Assembly: GCA_023678885.1 (NCBI GenBank)
Contig: CM042985.1
Span: 8,358,985 to 8,422,984, forward strand
Reading direction: 5' to 3'
DNA: 64,000 nucleotides
From: Pogostemon cablin
Taxonomy: Eukaryota > Streptophyta > Magnoliopsida > Lamiales > Lamiaceae
In this document: positions 46,477 to 59,728 of the stretch, one piece after another
Layout: every line of letters starts with the position of its first letter
How positions within the stretch are numbered: the first letter of the stretch is position 1
The notes under the pieces: model-generated
Told to the model about the DNA's origin: nothing
The model's input: the letters and a program-made list of their open reading frames with translations, nothing else
Databases searched by the model: none
Translations under genes and position numbers: made by a program

Positions 46477-46714
46477 AATCATGAGGGATATATTACCCAT
46501 AACATAGTCAAAGATTTGTAAGAGTGTAGGGATTGGGGTCGGGAGAGAGAAATTCTGTGTGACTGTAAAATGTTGTCACATAATGGTATTTTCTCAGTCT
46601 GTGATTTTTCTCCAATTTTAGAGTTTTCCACGTAAATTCTTGTGTTGTACTTTTTATGTTCTTCTTTATTTGTCATTTATGAATGAATGGAGATCTGCTT
46701 ATCCCAACAGTTCA

Positions 46715-48500
46715 ACCATAAGATGCTCAAATACGTATATAAATACAAAAAAACGGTGCTAAATCGGACCCTAAAACACGCAGATTTTCACACTAATCAA
46801 AGATATTTCAATTTTATGCTTTTATATCACGTACCTTCTAGGCGTATTTTTAGGAGAAAAAAATGTGTACGAAATCTTTTTTCAATTTTAATATATTATT
46901 GAATACAATCACATTAAGGATAAATATGATATTTCACTCATTCAAAATGTATTGATTAGTAATATATTTAGTCAAATGTATTGATTAGTAATATATTTCA
47001 TAGTTTTTAAAAAATAAAATTTTCAAAATTTTTGACATTTTAAAAAAAATATATTCAACACATGGTTGATTATTTAAATTAATTTATAATATTAAATAGT
47101 CTACTTTATTTAAAAAAAACTTATTTTTAATTCATATTTAATATTTTATTTTTAATATAATATTTTATATATTTTTTAAATTATAAAATAATTATAAAAA
47201 TTATTAAATTATTACAAAAATTTATATATATCTCAAGGAAACTCAAATAAAATTAGAATAAAAAGGACTAAAGTTGATAAATGGATATAAATGATTCAAA
47301 TAGGACGAAAAAAAAATCCGGTGACATTTTGTATTTTTCGATCAGAAAGGGAAAAAAAAGATCAAAATTGAGAGACCAAAATTGAAATCAGGCATACATA
47401 AAGGACCAAATGTAATACTTTTCGTAATGCTATCTTAGTTTATTTTTTTATTTTAAAAACATGATTTGGTTTTCAAATTTTATATCTAAGTTTTTAAAAC
47501 CATCCCTACATGTCGATAGCGAGTTTCCATCTCCCCTGATTAAGAATTAATGTGGCTGTTTAGGGTGATCAACTCAACTTATAGAACACCAATAAGATAG
47601 AATTATAGTAAGATCTATAACACCAGATTTCATCCCAACTTTTTATCTAGATAAATATTTAACTTTTTATTGTTTTATCAACTCACCATGAATACCGGGG
47701 TACAACTATTTATATATATACTATCTCTTTTGCCATTAATGTCATATCAGGCATTAACGACAAGTCACATCAAGTATTGATGGATGCCACGGTTAAGCAT
47801 TTAATGCCTTCCCCATCTGACGGGGGAACAATTAATACTTAGGAGTAGACTCTTGGTTGTGGGTGGATAGGTGATGACCCATTGCTCCTCTAGGTGGTCG
47901 GATGGGCAATGATGAGCCTAGGCTATTGGGGAGAGGGCGAGAAAGGCTCTTGGATGGACCTCGGCTTGTCGGCCTCCGTGTAGCTTCCATGGTGTGCAAC
48001 CTCCATGAGAGATTCTCGTAGCATATAAATGGGCATTGAGTTAGTGGGAATGAAATGGCCATTTCGTTTGTTGGGATATCCGTTAGAGGCCTCATAGGAA
48101 TTAACCCTATCACTCTACATACACCTGCAAATTATACAGTATTCTCTTTTATTTATTAACATTTTCCTCTCTTGATCTCTCTTCTCTTGTATCAATGAAT
48201 ATTCTTTTACACATATCACCATATCTCTTACATATTAATTGACATAAAATTAAAACTTATTCTACAAAAATCTAAATAATACATTTACTTAATGATTTTC
48301 AAATTCTACAAAACAAAAAAATAACTTAATTTTAATAATTGTCATGTCATGCTAGTTAGCTATGGTATACTCCCACGTACAACTTTTAGAAAGGGGTCAT
48401 AAGATAAGATTATTAAAAAATACGGGTAATTTTGTACAATTTCAATGACATGTAGGGGCCGTTTGTATATTGTCGAAAATAAAATTATCAAAATATTTCT
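46715..48500. other. Intergenic stretch with a GC-richer island
   Basis: AT-rich to 47500. About 47690-48120 is GC-richer, with AACGACAAGTCACATC, GGTGATGACCCATTGC and a TATAAATGG box on the plus strand (48020s), and may be an eroded LTR. I could not define its ends. No gene seen. Confidence 0.4.
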
Positions 48501-48539
48501 AGAAAATATATATATTAAAAAAACAACCCTAGGCATCAT

Positions 48540-48676
48540 CACCTCTTGCTCTTCAGTTTCACCTCTCGCTCTGGTTTCTCCGTTCCACCTTCACAGCGGC
48601 TTTTTCTCTCTTGCAGTCGGTTCGAGTTCCTCATCGTCTTGTTTTCGTTCTTCCGTTTGGATTACAGTGAACTGAG
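48540..48676 (+). other. Probable 5' UTR exon of the RING/TRAF gene
   Basis: A C/T-rich leader-like stretch ends in GAACTGAG|GTAAAA at about 48675-48676. A good acceptor (CTATTATGCAG|TGG) lies at about 49776-49786, upstream of the start codon at 49848. A noncoding first exon with a 1.1 kb intron is inferred. Confidence 0.5.
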
Positions 48677-49410
48677 GTAAAATGAAACCAAAGACAGATG
48701 TGCTTTTTTAACTCAAGGGTTTTGTGTGTGTGTGTTTTTGTAATTTATTTTTAATACATTTGTCTATATGAGGTTTCTTTCAAATTCAACTCATTTGCCA
48801 TTATCTGTGTGTGGTTTGTTCTTCTTTTCTGTGCCTCGGTCTTGCATGTGCAGTTTTCGGTGTGAAGTGACCAAGATTACCTGTTCATCATTTTAATTTG
48901 TTGTGATTGTGATGTTCTTGGGGATTGATCGAGCTTTTTCTGGAAGATTTTATTTTGAAAATGCCGTTTTTTTTTTCACTTGATTTTGCTGATTATCTCT
49001 GCTGTTTCAAGTGCATGTGTTAAATGAGTTCAATTATGAAAGTTTTTTTTTTTTATTGAAGTATCTAAATTTCAGATCTGGTTCTTTTGATAAGTAATTG
49101 TAGAAATTGTTATTTTGTTCTTTTTTTTGGGGTAAAGAAATTATGATTCGATACGCTTTGCTTTTTTGGTTTAAGTGTGCATTCTACTTCTTATGTAATA
49201 GACGAATGAATAACTATGCTTGAATGACACATTGGGATTACACCTTATTGTGGTGGATCAGTTTTCTGGATTCTGCTGTCCCAATCATAAAATGATGCGT
49301 TATAATTACCTTCCATATGAAATCGCTCAAATTGGTTTTATAATTGATTTCTATTGAAATGTAGTTGCTATGCATGTCGCGGCTACTATTTTTGTCCATG
49401 CCTCATCGGC

Positions 49411-49550
49411 AATAACGACTTTTGTCGACGACAAAATGGCATTAATGACACAACGGCATTAACGACTTTTGTTGATGCCACAGCAGCATTAACGACTTTT
49501 GTCGATGCCACAGCAGCATTAACGACTTTTGTCGATGCCACAACAGTATT
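49411..49550 (+). repeat. 30-bp minisatellite in the 5' UTR intron
   Basis: About four copies of GCATTAACGACTTTTGTCGA-containing 30-bp units, the last three nearly identical. It lies inside the inferred 5' intron of the RING/TRAF gene. Confidence 0.85.
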
Positions 49551-49847
49551 AATTATTAAAGGACATGAACATCGCCCACTGCTATGTATTGGACACTTGC
49601 ATATTGTCTATTGCTTCATGGCCGACACGTGCCCATTGTCTGCGACGACATTTATTGTTTTCCTTTGCTCTGTTGCTCATTTTATTTTCATTCTTGTTAT
49701 ATTGAATATATGCTTTATGAGAGAAAAGTTACATTGCTCTGCTTATTATGTCTTTGATACAGTGGTTTTATTTGTCTATTATGCAGTGGTGCTTCTTCTT
49801 ACAAGTCTTGGAGCTTTCTGGCATTCCAAGTTTGTGCTTGACGAGAA

Positions 49848-52800
49848 ATGGGTTTTGATATCGAGTGCATAATTGACATTCAGTCTTATCCTGGGGAATA
49901 TTTTTGTCCTGTTTGTCGAACACTTGTTTATCCTAATGAAGCACTCCAGGCGCAGTGTACACATGTGTATTGCAAACCTTGCTTGGCACACATTGCAAAT
50001 GGTAGCAGGGCCTGTCCTTATGATGGGTACCTTGTCTCGGAATCTGAGTCTAAGGTAATCTCATAATTATGAGCAATAAGCATGTAGTTGTTTTATTTAA
50101 ATTTCTGGCTTTGTTTAATTTTTGGCAGCCACTAGTGGAGTCAGATAAAACTCTGGCAGAAAAAATTGGGAAAGTTAAGGTGCACTGTCTCTTCTTCCGG
50201 AGTGGATGTACATGGGAGGGTACTCTATCTGATTGTGCCTCACATGGTTCTGGGTGTTCCTTTGGAAACTCGCCAGTCATATGCAACAGGTGTGGGATCC
50301 AGATTGTACATCGTCAAGTACATGATCATGCTCAAGTTTGTCCTGTAAGCAACTCAATTCATAAGTCCTCATTTAGAAGAGATTCTGATGTATTCCATCA
50401 TTACCATTTTCTTCTGTTTTTATCACAGGGGGTGTATGATGGGCAAATGGCTGTAGTGGGTAGATCGGCAACTTCTTCATCCACAGTTACTGCAGTGGTG
50501 AACCAGTCTGTTGCTCAAACGGGGGCTCCAGTTTTGCAGGCTCAGAATCCTCAGATTGTTGCTGCCACTCCATTACCTGTACAAAATCTTAATGTGTCAA
50601 ATTCCCTCTCTCAAACCCATGCTGTTGCTCCTGCTGCTTTACCTGCCCAGGAGCAGTGGTATCAGCAACAATATCAGCAGTATTATCAGCATTATGTGGG
50701 ATATGATCCTTACCAACAGCAGCAGCAGTATTATGCGTACCAGCAGCAGCCCTTTCAACAGTACCAGCAGCAGCAAGTGCAAGTTACTCAGCAACAAGCT
50801 CATTTGTATTCTCAAGTTGCTGGGCAACCCCAAACCCAGTCCCATCAACAAGCCCAAGCCCAAGCCCAAGCCCAAGCCCAAGCCCAGTCCCAGTCCCAGC
50901 CTCAATTCCAGCCTCAAACCCAGCCTCAGCAACATCTACAGATCCAGCCCAATCTTGTTCCTCAAGCTCCTCAACAGCCACATTCGCAAACTCAACCCCA
51001 GGGGCCAGCTCAAACTCAATCACACTCTCTGCCCCAGCCGCACCAGCTGCTACCTCCAGGTCAGCTACCGGTGCAACTTCCACCTCAGGGTCAGGCCCAG
51101 GCTCATGCCTCTATGCAAGCTATATCTTCAAACTATCAAGTCAATACGCCGCAACAACTTCATCCGGCGTTGAGGCCCCAGACTCAGATTCTGCAGCAGG
51201 GGCTACCACCACCTCCTAACAGCCAGTCCACTCAGCCACCCCAATATTCACAGGCAGTTAGTGCAAGGCCGCCCAATGCGCAACATTTGCAGGTGCCTCA
51301 ATTCCAGCAACCTCAAGTGCCGATGAATCCCTCTCAGGCTTCCCAAGCTCATTTGCAGCCTCAAATGCATCCTCAGCCCCAACCCTACACTCAGTCATCA
51401 AACCAGTCAAATATGCAAGTTCAACCACAACCACAGCCTTATCAATCTCAACCCCAACCTCATATTTTCAATCCTCAGAGTAACCAGTCAGTACCTTCTG
51501 GTACCCAGCCACAGGTTCAGCCTCAACCAGTCCCTCCTCTAAGTGGACTTAATTCCTATCAACCACCTCTACCGGCCCAGAAAATGCAGCCTGGAGCTCC
51601 CCAGCCACATCTAGGGCACTCTCATCAGGCAAGTGGTTCAATCCATTCTGTTCAAGCAGTTGGTCAAGTCCCTCAGCAACCTGCTCCAATGCGGCCATCC
51701 CAATCTCAAGGTCCAGTTACTCAGCAGCCTCCACAGTTACCGCTGCTAAGTAAGGTGCCTGGTGTTCCTCCTGCACCAAATCAGCAGTTTCTACCTTACG
51801 GGCAACAACCGACTTATCCTGGACAACTTCGTCCTCTGATGCAGCCAGCTCAACAAGTTCAACCTCCTAGTTTTGCTCAACAGCAGCAATATCTTGCTCC
51901 ATTTCAAGGTCAAACGCATCAGCAAGGACACCTTCCCCCAGGCCAGACCATGCAATCACAGATGCAAATGCGAACATCTGGTCCCCCTCAACCACAGCAA
52001 TCTCAAAACTATGTTGGGACACCCATGATGTCTAACCAAGGTATATATCCTCAAAGCCACCTTTCATCTGGTGGTTTCGACCCTCTTGCTCCCTCTGGTC
52101 CTGTACAACTAGTTTCATCCCAGACTTCTGCTAGCCAAAATCATGCAAAGCCTTCAATACTGGAACAGAATGCATCTGGTCAGGAAATTAGATCACCTTC
52201 AAAAAGACCAACTGAAAAGAGTTTTGAAGGAGAATCCTTAAAGGAGGATGTAGGAGCAGGACAAAATGATGCAGTTCTCAAGTATGCAAATAATGCTGGA
52301 AAGGATGGCTTAGTAAAATCGGTTGTCAAGCGAGAAACAGATGATCTGATGGGTGCATTAAAGCAATCACATGTGGGGAAATCCTTTGAATCTGGAGCTG
52401 TTGAAGACAAATTTCGTAAGGAAGCGGTTCATTCATTGACAGATTCTGTTCCCATTAAACAAGGGAACCTTGAAAATCAGATGAATTTTTCAATAACTGC
52501 TGTTGCTGGTCAATCCTCTGCAAACCATGACAAGCAATCTCTTTCTGCTGCCCCTGCTTCAAGTGCAGAAGGGCATTTATTACCACCACGATCTCATAAT
52601 TCCCATAAGGAAAGGTCTCCAGTACAGGTAGATGTGCAGCCTTCGTCATTTGTAGCTTTACCTCATCATGATCAAATGCATAGCCTAGCTGAGGGAAAAG
52701 GGCCTGGTGATTTCGGAGGTACCACTAAAAGTTTTGAATCACAATCTGGCCCTCAAGGGTCTGAACGACATGGCTTCATGCTGAGTGCCCCACCACGTCA

Positions 52801-54407
52801 CTTTGAAGGTCACTATGGTTCCCAGCAAGTTCGTGAAGTTGAAACACCAAGAGATCACATGTTTGGCTCTGGTGAGAGAGTCCCTCACATGAAACCTCAT
52901 GCTGATGAGCCTAATTTTTTGAGAGCAAATGGGGGACCAGCTCCGGACACCTCAATGTTTGTCCCCAGGGATGAATACATGAAGCCCATGTCAAGGGAGC
53001 AACTAAATTTATATCCAAGGGAGCCAACTCGCCTTTTCGAGCAAGGTGAAGTCTCTATTAATTTGCTGTTTTCCTATTTTCTTCCTTGAGATGTTTTAGA
53101 GGCGAATAATTTGACTTTTTTTTTTCATGGTGAAAGCAGTTTCAAGGTCTCTTGATAAACCATTTCATGGGCCAGCCTATGATGCTGGATCAAAATTGGA
53201 TCCTGGTGATTTGGGCCCACATTCAAGATTCTTGCCGCACCGTCCTCCTTCCGGGGGGCATGGTCATCGGGATCTGGTTGGACCTGGTCCTGAATTTGGG
53301 CAACATCATATTAAACCTTTTCTGCCCCAAAGTCCTGGTGGAGATTATATTGGCTCCCCTCCTCGTAGATTTGCTGGCCCCTCAAGCTTCCCTCGTGGCA
53401 CCTCGTCTTTGGATGATTTCAGTTCTAGGGATGCTCAGAGGTTTGGAGAAGGATACATGTCTTTTAATCATTCTTCTAACCCAGTTGACAACTCTTTCCA
53501 TGACGGCAGGTTTCCTCCCTTGCCTGGTCATGTGCGACGGGGTGATATTGATGGTCAATTGAATTCTGGATTCAGTGAGCATAGGCCTCCTGCTCTGAGC
53601 CATAACCAAATTGGGAGTGATGGTGTTTATGGTGCTGATGGACCAGCGAATTTGATGAGGGGGAAACTTTCAGTCCAAGGATATTTGCCTGGCCATTTCA
53701 ATATGGGTGACAGTGTTGGACCTGGTACCTTTCCTGGTCACGGATATGCTGGAGAAGGTGCTGGGAATTTTCCCCGTCCTCCTTTCCCTGAACCTGTGGG
53801 AGGTGAGGTACCCGGTTTCCTACCTTTAAGGGATCCTGCTATGAGGAACAACTACTCATTCCATGGGTTTCCAAATGCTGGAAAATTTTCTGTAAGCTTT
53901 AAAATTACCTGATTTTTTCTGTGCCTGTATTTCCAGCTTTTGATGGATCTTTGTTTTGACTGATTTTCTTTTAATGTGGTTGCTGCTTCATGCTAATATG
54001 GTGTGCATTTTTGTTCTTAGATGTATGAATTTGAATTGATTTCAATGTGCTTTTGATCTATTATAATAGGGAGTGATGGATTCCATCGATCAGTCCAGGA
54101 AGAGGAAGCCCCCGACCACTGGATGGTGCAGGATATGTGAGCTCGATTGTGAGACAGTTGAGGGTCTGGAGATTCATTCTCAAACTAGGGAGCACCAGAG
54201 CATGGCCATGGATATGGTCAAAAGTATCAAGCTAAAGAACAAGAAGAAGCATAGGTAATAACCATCTGATTAAAATGAGGTATAGTGAAATGCTATGCGT
54301 CAATCATTTTGACATTGCTGCACAGAGCTTCTGCTGGTCGTATGGTGCACGAAGGGGGAAGTAGAAGCAGGAAAGTGGGCTCTGCTGGTCGTGGAAGCAA
54401 GCCTTAA
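49848..54407 (+). CDS. RING/TRAF-type zinc finger, Gln/Pro-rich protein with C2H2 finger
   Basis: Exons: 49848-50054, 50129-50344, 50429-53045, 53140-53891, 54070-54251, 54326-54407; phases agree and give 1,351 residues. Residues 20-60 form a RING-like finger (CPVC, CTH, CKPC, CPYD) whose last position is Asp, not Cys, a variant also seen in TRAF-related fingers. Residues about 85-141 are a TRAF-type zinc region (HCLFFRSGCTWEG, CSFGNSPVICNRCG). About 216-690 is low-complexity Gln/Pro, followed by a charged, then Gly/Pro-rich part. Residues 1284-1307 are a U1-like C2H2 finger (CRIC...HSQTREH), ending in a basic tail. The start at 49848 has a good context (AAATGGG). A ubiquitin-ligase or RNA/transcription-scaffold role is possible but not shown. 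Homologues exist in plants; I do not know an established symbol. Confidence 0.85.
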
Positions 54408-56796
54408 CTCTGGTTCAAGCTTTTGTTGGAACATATTCTAGTCAGATATTGAATAGAGCTTTCTTTTTCTGCATTGGCATTACATTCTGTAGTGTGGCTT
54501 ATTGTCCTCTCTATCATTTCAGGTTGCTACCTTTTTTTTGAGTCATTCTCGCATTAAGGTTTGTTGTTTTAAAAATTTTTATTGTCCTACTTTCCAGAAT
54601 AATTTATGCATTTCCTTTAAGGTTTACACAACTTTAAAATCTTTTTTTCTGCTAATTTTTATGGGAATAACATATCTTGTTATCCTTTAACAATTGCTTG
54701 TTTGGTTTTTGGATCAGCATGGCTTCCAGAGCAAGCATCTGAGGTTGAAACTTTCTGCATATCATCTCGCAAAAGAACATGGTGTAATATGTGTTCTAGG
54801 ATTTTATATTCCTTTGCTCTCCTTTTACTTTAAATGAATTGAAGTAAGTTGCAAGTTATTGTATTAGAATGCAAAGAACCTATCTCCAGTTGACAGTGCT
54901 AAGCTGCAAATTATGAATGGTCTTGGCTTGAATGATCTGATAATGATGGCCAGTTTTTATTTTATATTTATGATCTCTCTTCTTATACCAAAACATTAGG
55001 CAGATATACCTTGGTATGATGTGAACTGAGAAAGAAATTAACCTTTATAACTCTAATAATTAAAAATATTCATATATTTTTTCCTTTTTTAGACAATTAT
55101 GTAATTGCAATATTCAGCTACTACAATTGCAGAAGTAAAAGAGATGTTATCTGTGTAACTTGGTAAAAGGTTATTTAGATGTTTGTTGCACTCTTTATTT
55201 CATCACTAGGATCTAGTATGCTTTAAGTTAGACCCTAATTTGTTAATTATTAGGATTTTTACGATTGAAAATATTTTCTTTTTGTTTTACATGTAGAAAT
55301 AAATTTTTATTGGGTTAAGTAGTGTTACATTTAGTGTATACTTTACACACTAAAATACGTTGTTTTATGCTCTTACTTTTGCGTAGAAAGATTTAAATTT
55401 TGTTTACTTTTTTCAATATAATAAAATGCGAAGAATGCCATAAAATGTTTAGTTTAGACATAATTTCTGAAACGATCATGCAATTTAATTGAACATGAAA
55501 ACAACTCTCTTTGGAGTTTATAATAATTAATTAGTAAATAGTAGAAAGACTTATTGAGGTTGAATATAAAAGTTTTTAGTGTAAGCATCTCAATGGAAGT
55601 GTATCTCCTTTAAACCAAATATCTCGCATAATTTGTCTGCATCAGCCATCGTATAGGCTGCTCAAATTCCAATTGCATATTTCATTTTGTGTTTTGGACT
55701 CATTCTAGTTAATACCATGACCAATGATGATCCTACAATGAATGTACCTTTTCATGGGAAATTGCAAGAGTTAAACTCTTTCATATTGAAATAAGCTAGA
55801 TTGATGATGCTAAACTACATGCCATTGATTAATTAATCTACTAGGTGATGTTCTTGGGGACTTCATTGCAATAGTTGAATTGTGAACCTATATGGACTCA
55901 CACAATAGTAATTCTTAATTTAGTTTTTAATTGAATATATCTTCTGATTGCTTAAAATTTGGATTTTATATCAATTTTGAACCAATGAACTTTTCAATTT
56001 GTGTCCATTGAGATTTATTCTCCATCAAGTAATACCCCTGTTGTTAAAGATATCAATAGATAAGAAGAAAACATTAATTATTTTCCGATGCGAGTTTGGA
56101 CCTTCTAGTTTACGCGTGTCAACTTGTTTGGTTCCAGAAAATGTATCTAGGACTAATTTCATGTCCATTATTCGTTGTTGCCAGTGGACAGCTATGTATC
56201 TGGTATTAAATTCCTTTCTGGTATGCTGTTTTGTCCTTTAGTGAAATGTGGGCCTGGTATTCCAAAAAACATAATGCTGGTTCATGCGTTTTAGCATGAC
56301 GAAGTGCACTTTAAGATGGATGTTATTTGCATTTTTGGTCGTGTTGAATCATTTAGGCACCTTTTAACTCTGATTCTGTCTAGCCCTTTTAAATTAATAG
56401 CCCAATAAAGAAGCTCTGTTAGAACCGACTATATTGAGTATATTCTATTTTGTTTAGAGGAAAAACATTTTCAACTCAGAGCATACCTTGCATTCTTAAA
56501 AACGTACTGTTATAGACTATCATTCCTGCTCAAGTATTGTTTCTATGAGAAATTAATTCTCTTGTATATTGGTTATTCTCTAGCTACAGAATACGACATA
56601 TAAAGTAATAAATTTGACAGCTAGAACAGGACTCTTAACATTTAACATTTTACTATCTGGAGATAACAGTTGTATTTAAAAGTTGGCAGCTGTAATGAAT
56701 ATTATTCTTACACTTGTATAGGATTCTTCCAAGGAATAATCTGCTTTAACTCCCGCAATATTATTTCCTTGACACTATGCTAAGTCTCCAGAAATT
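54408..56796. other. 3' flank and intergenic stretch
   Basis: 3' UTR of the RING/TRAF gene in the first few hundred bases (T-rich). Beyond it is AT-rich DNA with no supported coding region. Confidence 0.5.
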
Positions 56797-57375
56797 TAAA
56801 AATCTACCCCATCTTATTCCTAGTTTCATTTTATTATCTAGATCTACTAAGTCACATCATAAAACTAGACATTTTTCCATATTAAATGAATATAGTATTA
56901 CTGCTTTTCAATGGTGAGTAATATGTGAAACGTAGTCTGATGAATAGGGCACTGATTTTTGGTTACCAAGGATTTTTAGTCTATTATAGAGCTTTCAAGT
57001 GGTGTGTTCTCTTTATTATACTTAAGTTAGAAGGCTTTCTTTGTGGTGAAGATCTGTAGTCTTAAGATAAATAATGTATGGTATCCTAAAAATCTACCCC
57101 ATCTTATTCCTAGTTTCATTTTATTATCTAGATCTACTAAGTCACATCATAAAACTAGACATTTTTCCATATTAAATGAATATAGTATTACTGCTTTTCA
57201 ATGGTGAGTAATATGTGAAACGTAGTCTGATGAATAGGGCACTGATTTTTGGTTACCAAGGATTTTTAGTCTATTATAGAGCTTTCAAGTGGTGTGTTCT
57301 CTTTATTATACTTAAGTTAGAAGGCTTTCTTTGTGGTGAAGATCTGTAGTCTTAAGATTAATAATGTATGGTATC
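56797..57375. repeat. 290-bp direct tandem duplication
   Basis: 56797-57086 and 57087-57375 read the same from TAAAAATCTACCCCATCTTA to TAATGTATGGTATC. By eye the only difference is one base near the end (AAGATAAATAATG / AAGATTAATAATG). Confidence 0.9.
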
Positions 57376-59728
57376 TTGGGTAGTCTGCTTGTATAGTCAG
57401 ATTAGTTGAAATATTTAATTAAATAATTGGAAAAATAGATTAAATTACGAAAATCTTTTCCAAGTATTTAACAGAGACATTGCCACTTTTAGTAATATAC
57501 ACGAGGGAAACCATCCTTTCTAATTTCCTTAATGATTCGACCTCTTGATGGATCGGACAACTTATCCTCTGAATCTTGTCATGTGGGTGTTCGTTTTTAG
57601 GAATATTGTTTACTGTGGATCCTTGAGTCTAATTTATGGCTTCAGATTGGTGGATGCTCATTATCCCTACACGTCACGTTTTAGAACCGGCCTTTTATGG
57701 GTGAATGTCTGTAGTTCTAAGATTAATCTTTCATACCATTCTGAATTTTCCTAGCGGAATAATGGTGAGAACTTTCCGGTCTTAGCAACTATTATCACTT
57801 GATTGTGTTGATTTAAAAATAGTAGTTGCGAACTTGGATTGGCAACGCTGACTAGCTATTCATCAGACGTCTAAGTTACTATTTTCTGAAGATGCTACAA
57901 GAGTTCTGAAATCTTATATCTCAGGAACAAACAGCTCTCAATTTTCTACTAATTGGAGATCAAAAAAGTTTAGGGGTCTTTTGACTGTCTGGAGTTGTAA
58001 ATATAAAGTTGGTTAGTCAGATTCAGAATGATACTTGTCATTCATTCTTTCATCTTTCTTTTTTGCAACTTAAATCTAATTAATAAACTCAATGATATTT
58101 TTACTGTTCATGAGTTCAACGTTTGAGGTTGATTTTTTTCTGGTTGAAATTTCTGTATAATAGATCATTTCAAATCAACCTGTCTTTCTTGGGGAAGAGA
58201 CGAGAAAAAGGCTGAAACTTAAGCAGGATGGTTGCTCGCTTTGTTGGGGGTAAGGAGATGGTTGGTTCATAGTATTTGCTTAATGTGGTAATTCCCTTGA
58301 ATTATTTTTGCTTTGATATACGTTAGTCTTCTATCAACTCATGTTACAATTTGTACTATAGTGGCCTTAAAGTCATTGTTTAGTATTTATTTAATGTGTA
58401 ACTGGAGGTTAAAGTTGGAGTGGTGTTCATGCAAGTTGGGATGTTTGTTTTTTATTGAATATAAGATTAGTGAGAATTCAAGGCAAATTAATTCAAGGTA
58501 TCAGTTTTTTCTCAGGATAGGACAGAATAAAGGGATTATATTGGGTGTTGGTATGTTTGCACTTTACATCTAGGGAGTCGCTTCAATATTGGGTTGGGCT
58601 TGGTAGAATGTGGAAGGGTTAACTTGAAGATAGTATTGGATCTGTCACAGTGATATGTAATATTGCTTATGAAAATATAAATAGATTTTACTTAGAAAGT
58701 TGGTTGGAGCTGAATAATTCAACTGGAATTAATATCTAATTATCACGATTGGAGGAATTTTTCATAGAGAATTTTCAGCTGAATGTTTGCTAACCAGTGA
58801 TGAGATGTTTCAGTAATTCTACACTTAGATCAATAAGAACTACATGATCCAAACTAGCTAAAAATTCAATTTCTAATGTTTTACTGTGAATAGGATTAGA
58901 GATAAGCGACGCAACCATCTTTTTATTTTTCTACCTTTTGCATTTTTAGTGGTCATTAGTACCTCTAAAAATTTACTGGCTACTTGGCTGTTGGTAGAGC
59001 TCCTTTCCATGTCTTTCTCAGAATTGTCAAATAGTATCTGGCAGTTCTCAAAGTTTTCTTCTCCGATATATGTTGAGGAGACTTTGTGAAAGCTTAGGAC
59101 CACCTGCACGAACTAACTAATCAGGAAGACTATTGAACTATATTCATATGCTGATCTTTAGGACTTTTCTGTTTTATCATTGGCAGTAACGTTTGATTTA
59201 TGTAGTTGACATTAACACTCAACGGAACATATCGTTAATATATGTGATGCTAATACTCTGTGAAGAGTGGCTGTTTGGAGGTTTTGTAGGATGATTTTGT
59301 TATGCAGAGTTGTCGTTTTTTCTTTGTTGGTGGCTCAAGTTGTTCCCTTCCACTGGAAAGCTTTTTTGAAGCTGCTGCAGCCTTTTTTTTAGTTGCTTTT
59401 TTCCTTTAAATTCAGTAATGTATCTTAAAATACTAAATAAATTTATTGCTAATATAATATAATTACTTGTACTAAGAAAAATCGGATGTATTTAAATTTA
59501 AAGCAAGCATTCAATGGCGCATTTTCAATGGATTGTTATGTCAGATTTTATTTGAGAGATTGGAATTTCTATTTTTAGGGCTGGTTATTGTGGTTAATAA
59601 TTAATTATTGGTGATGTAATTTGTTGTATTTTAATAAACATTTTTATTTCTATAAATCTTGTTTCATTTTGTTCAGAGTATTCTTTTTATGTTTCATTGA
59701 AATGGCAAATCTAGTTTTAATAAAATAT
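57376..59728. other. Intergenic stretch, no gene recognised
   Basis: AT-rich, no coding region supported; short open frames lack any recognisable domain. Confidence 0.5.

Larger units (their letters stand above)
44631..46709 (+). mobile_element. Solo Copia-like LTR carrying nested insertions
   Basis: It begins TGTTAGGATTTGTC and ends CTTATCCCAACA; these ends are inverted (TGTTAGGAT/TGTTGGGAT). GTTCA is duplicated at 44626-44630 and 46710-46714. Copia-style features: TATCCCACATTGAAAAGAA after the start, ATATATAAGG TATA region, and GAGTTTTCCACGTAAATTCT in the 3' part. Minus the insert at 44856-46476 the LTR is about 458 bp. No internal element sequence, so it is a solo LTR. Confidence 0.75.

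Noticed and set aside
49354..49872. 172-codon open frame overlapping the RING start codon
   Set aside because: It is read from the 30-bp minisatellite and intron sequence, in another frame from MGFDIEC, and has no domain.
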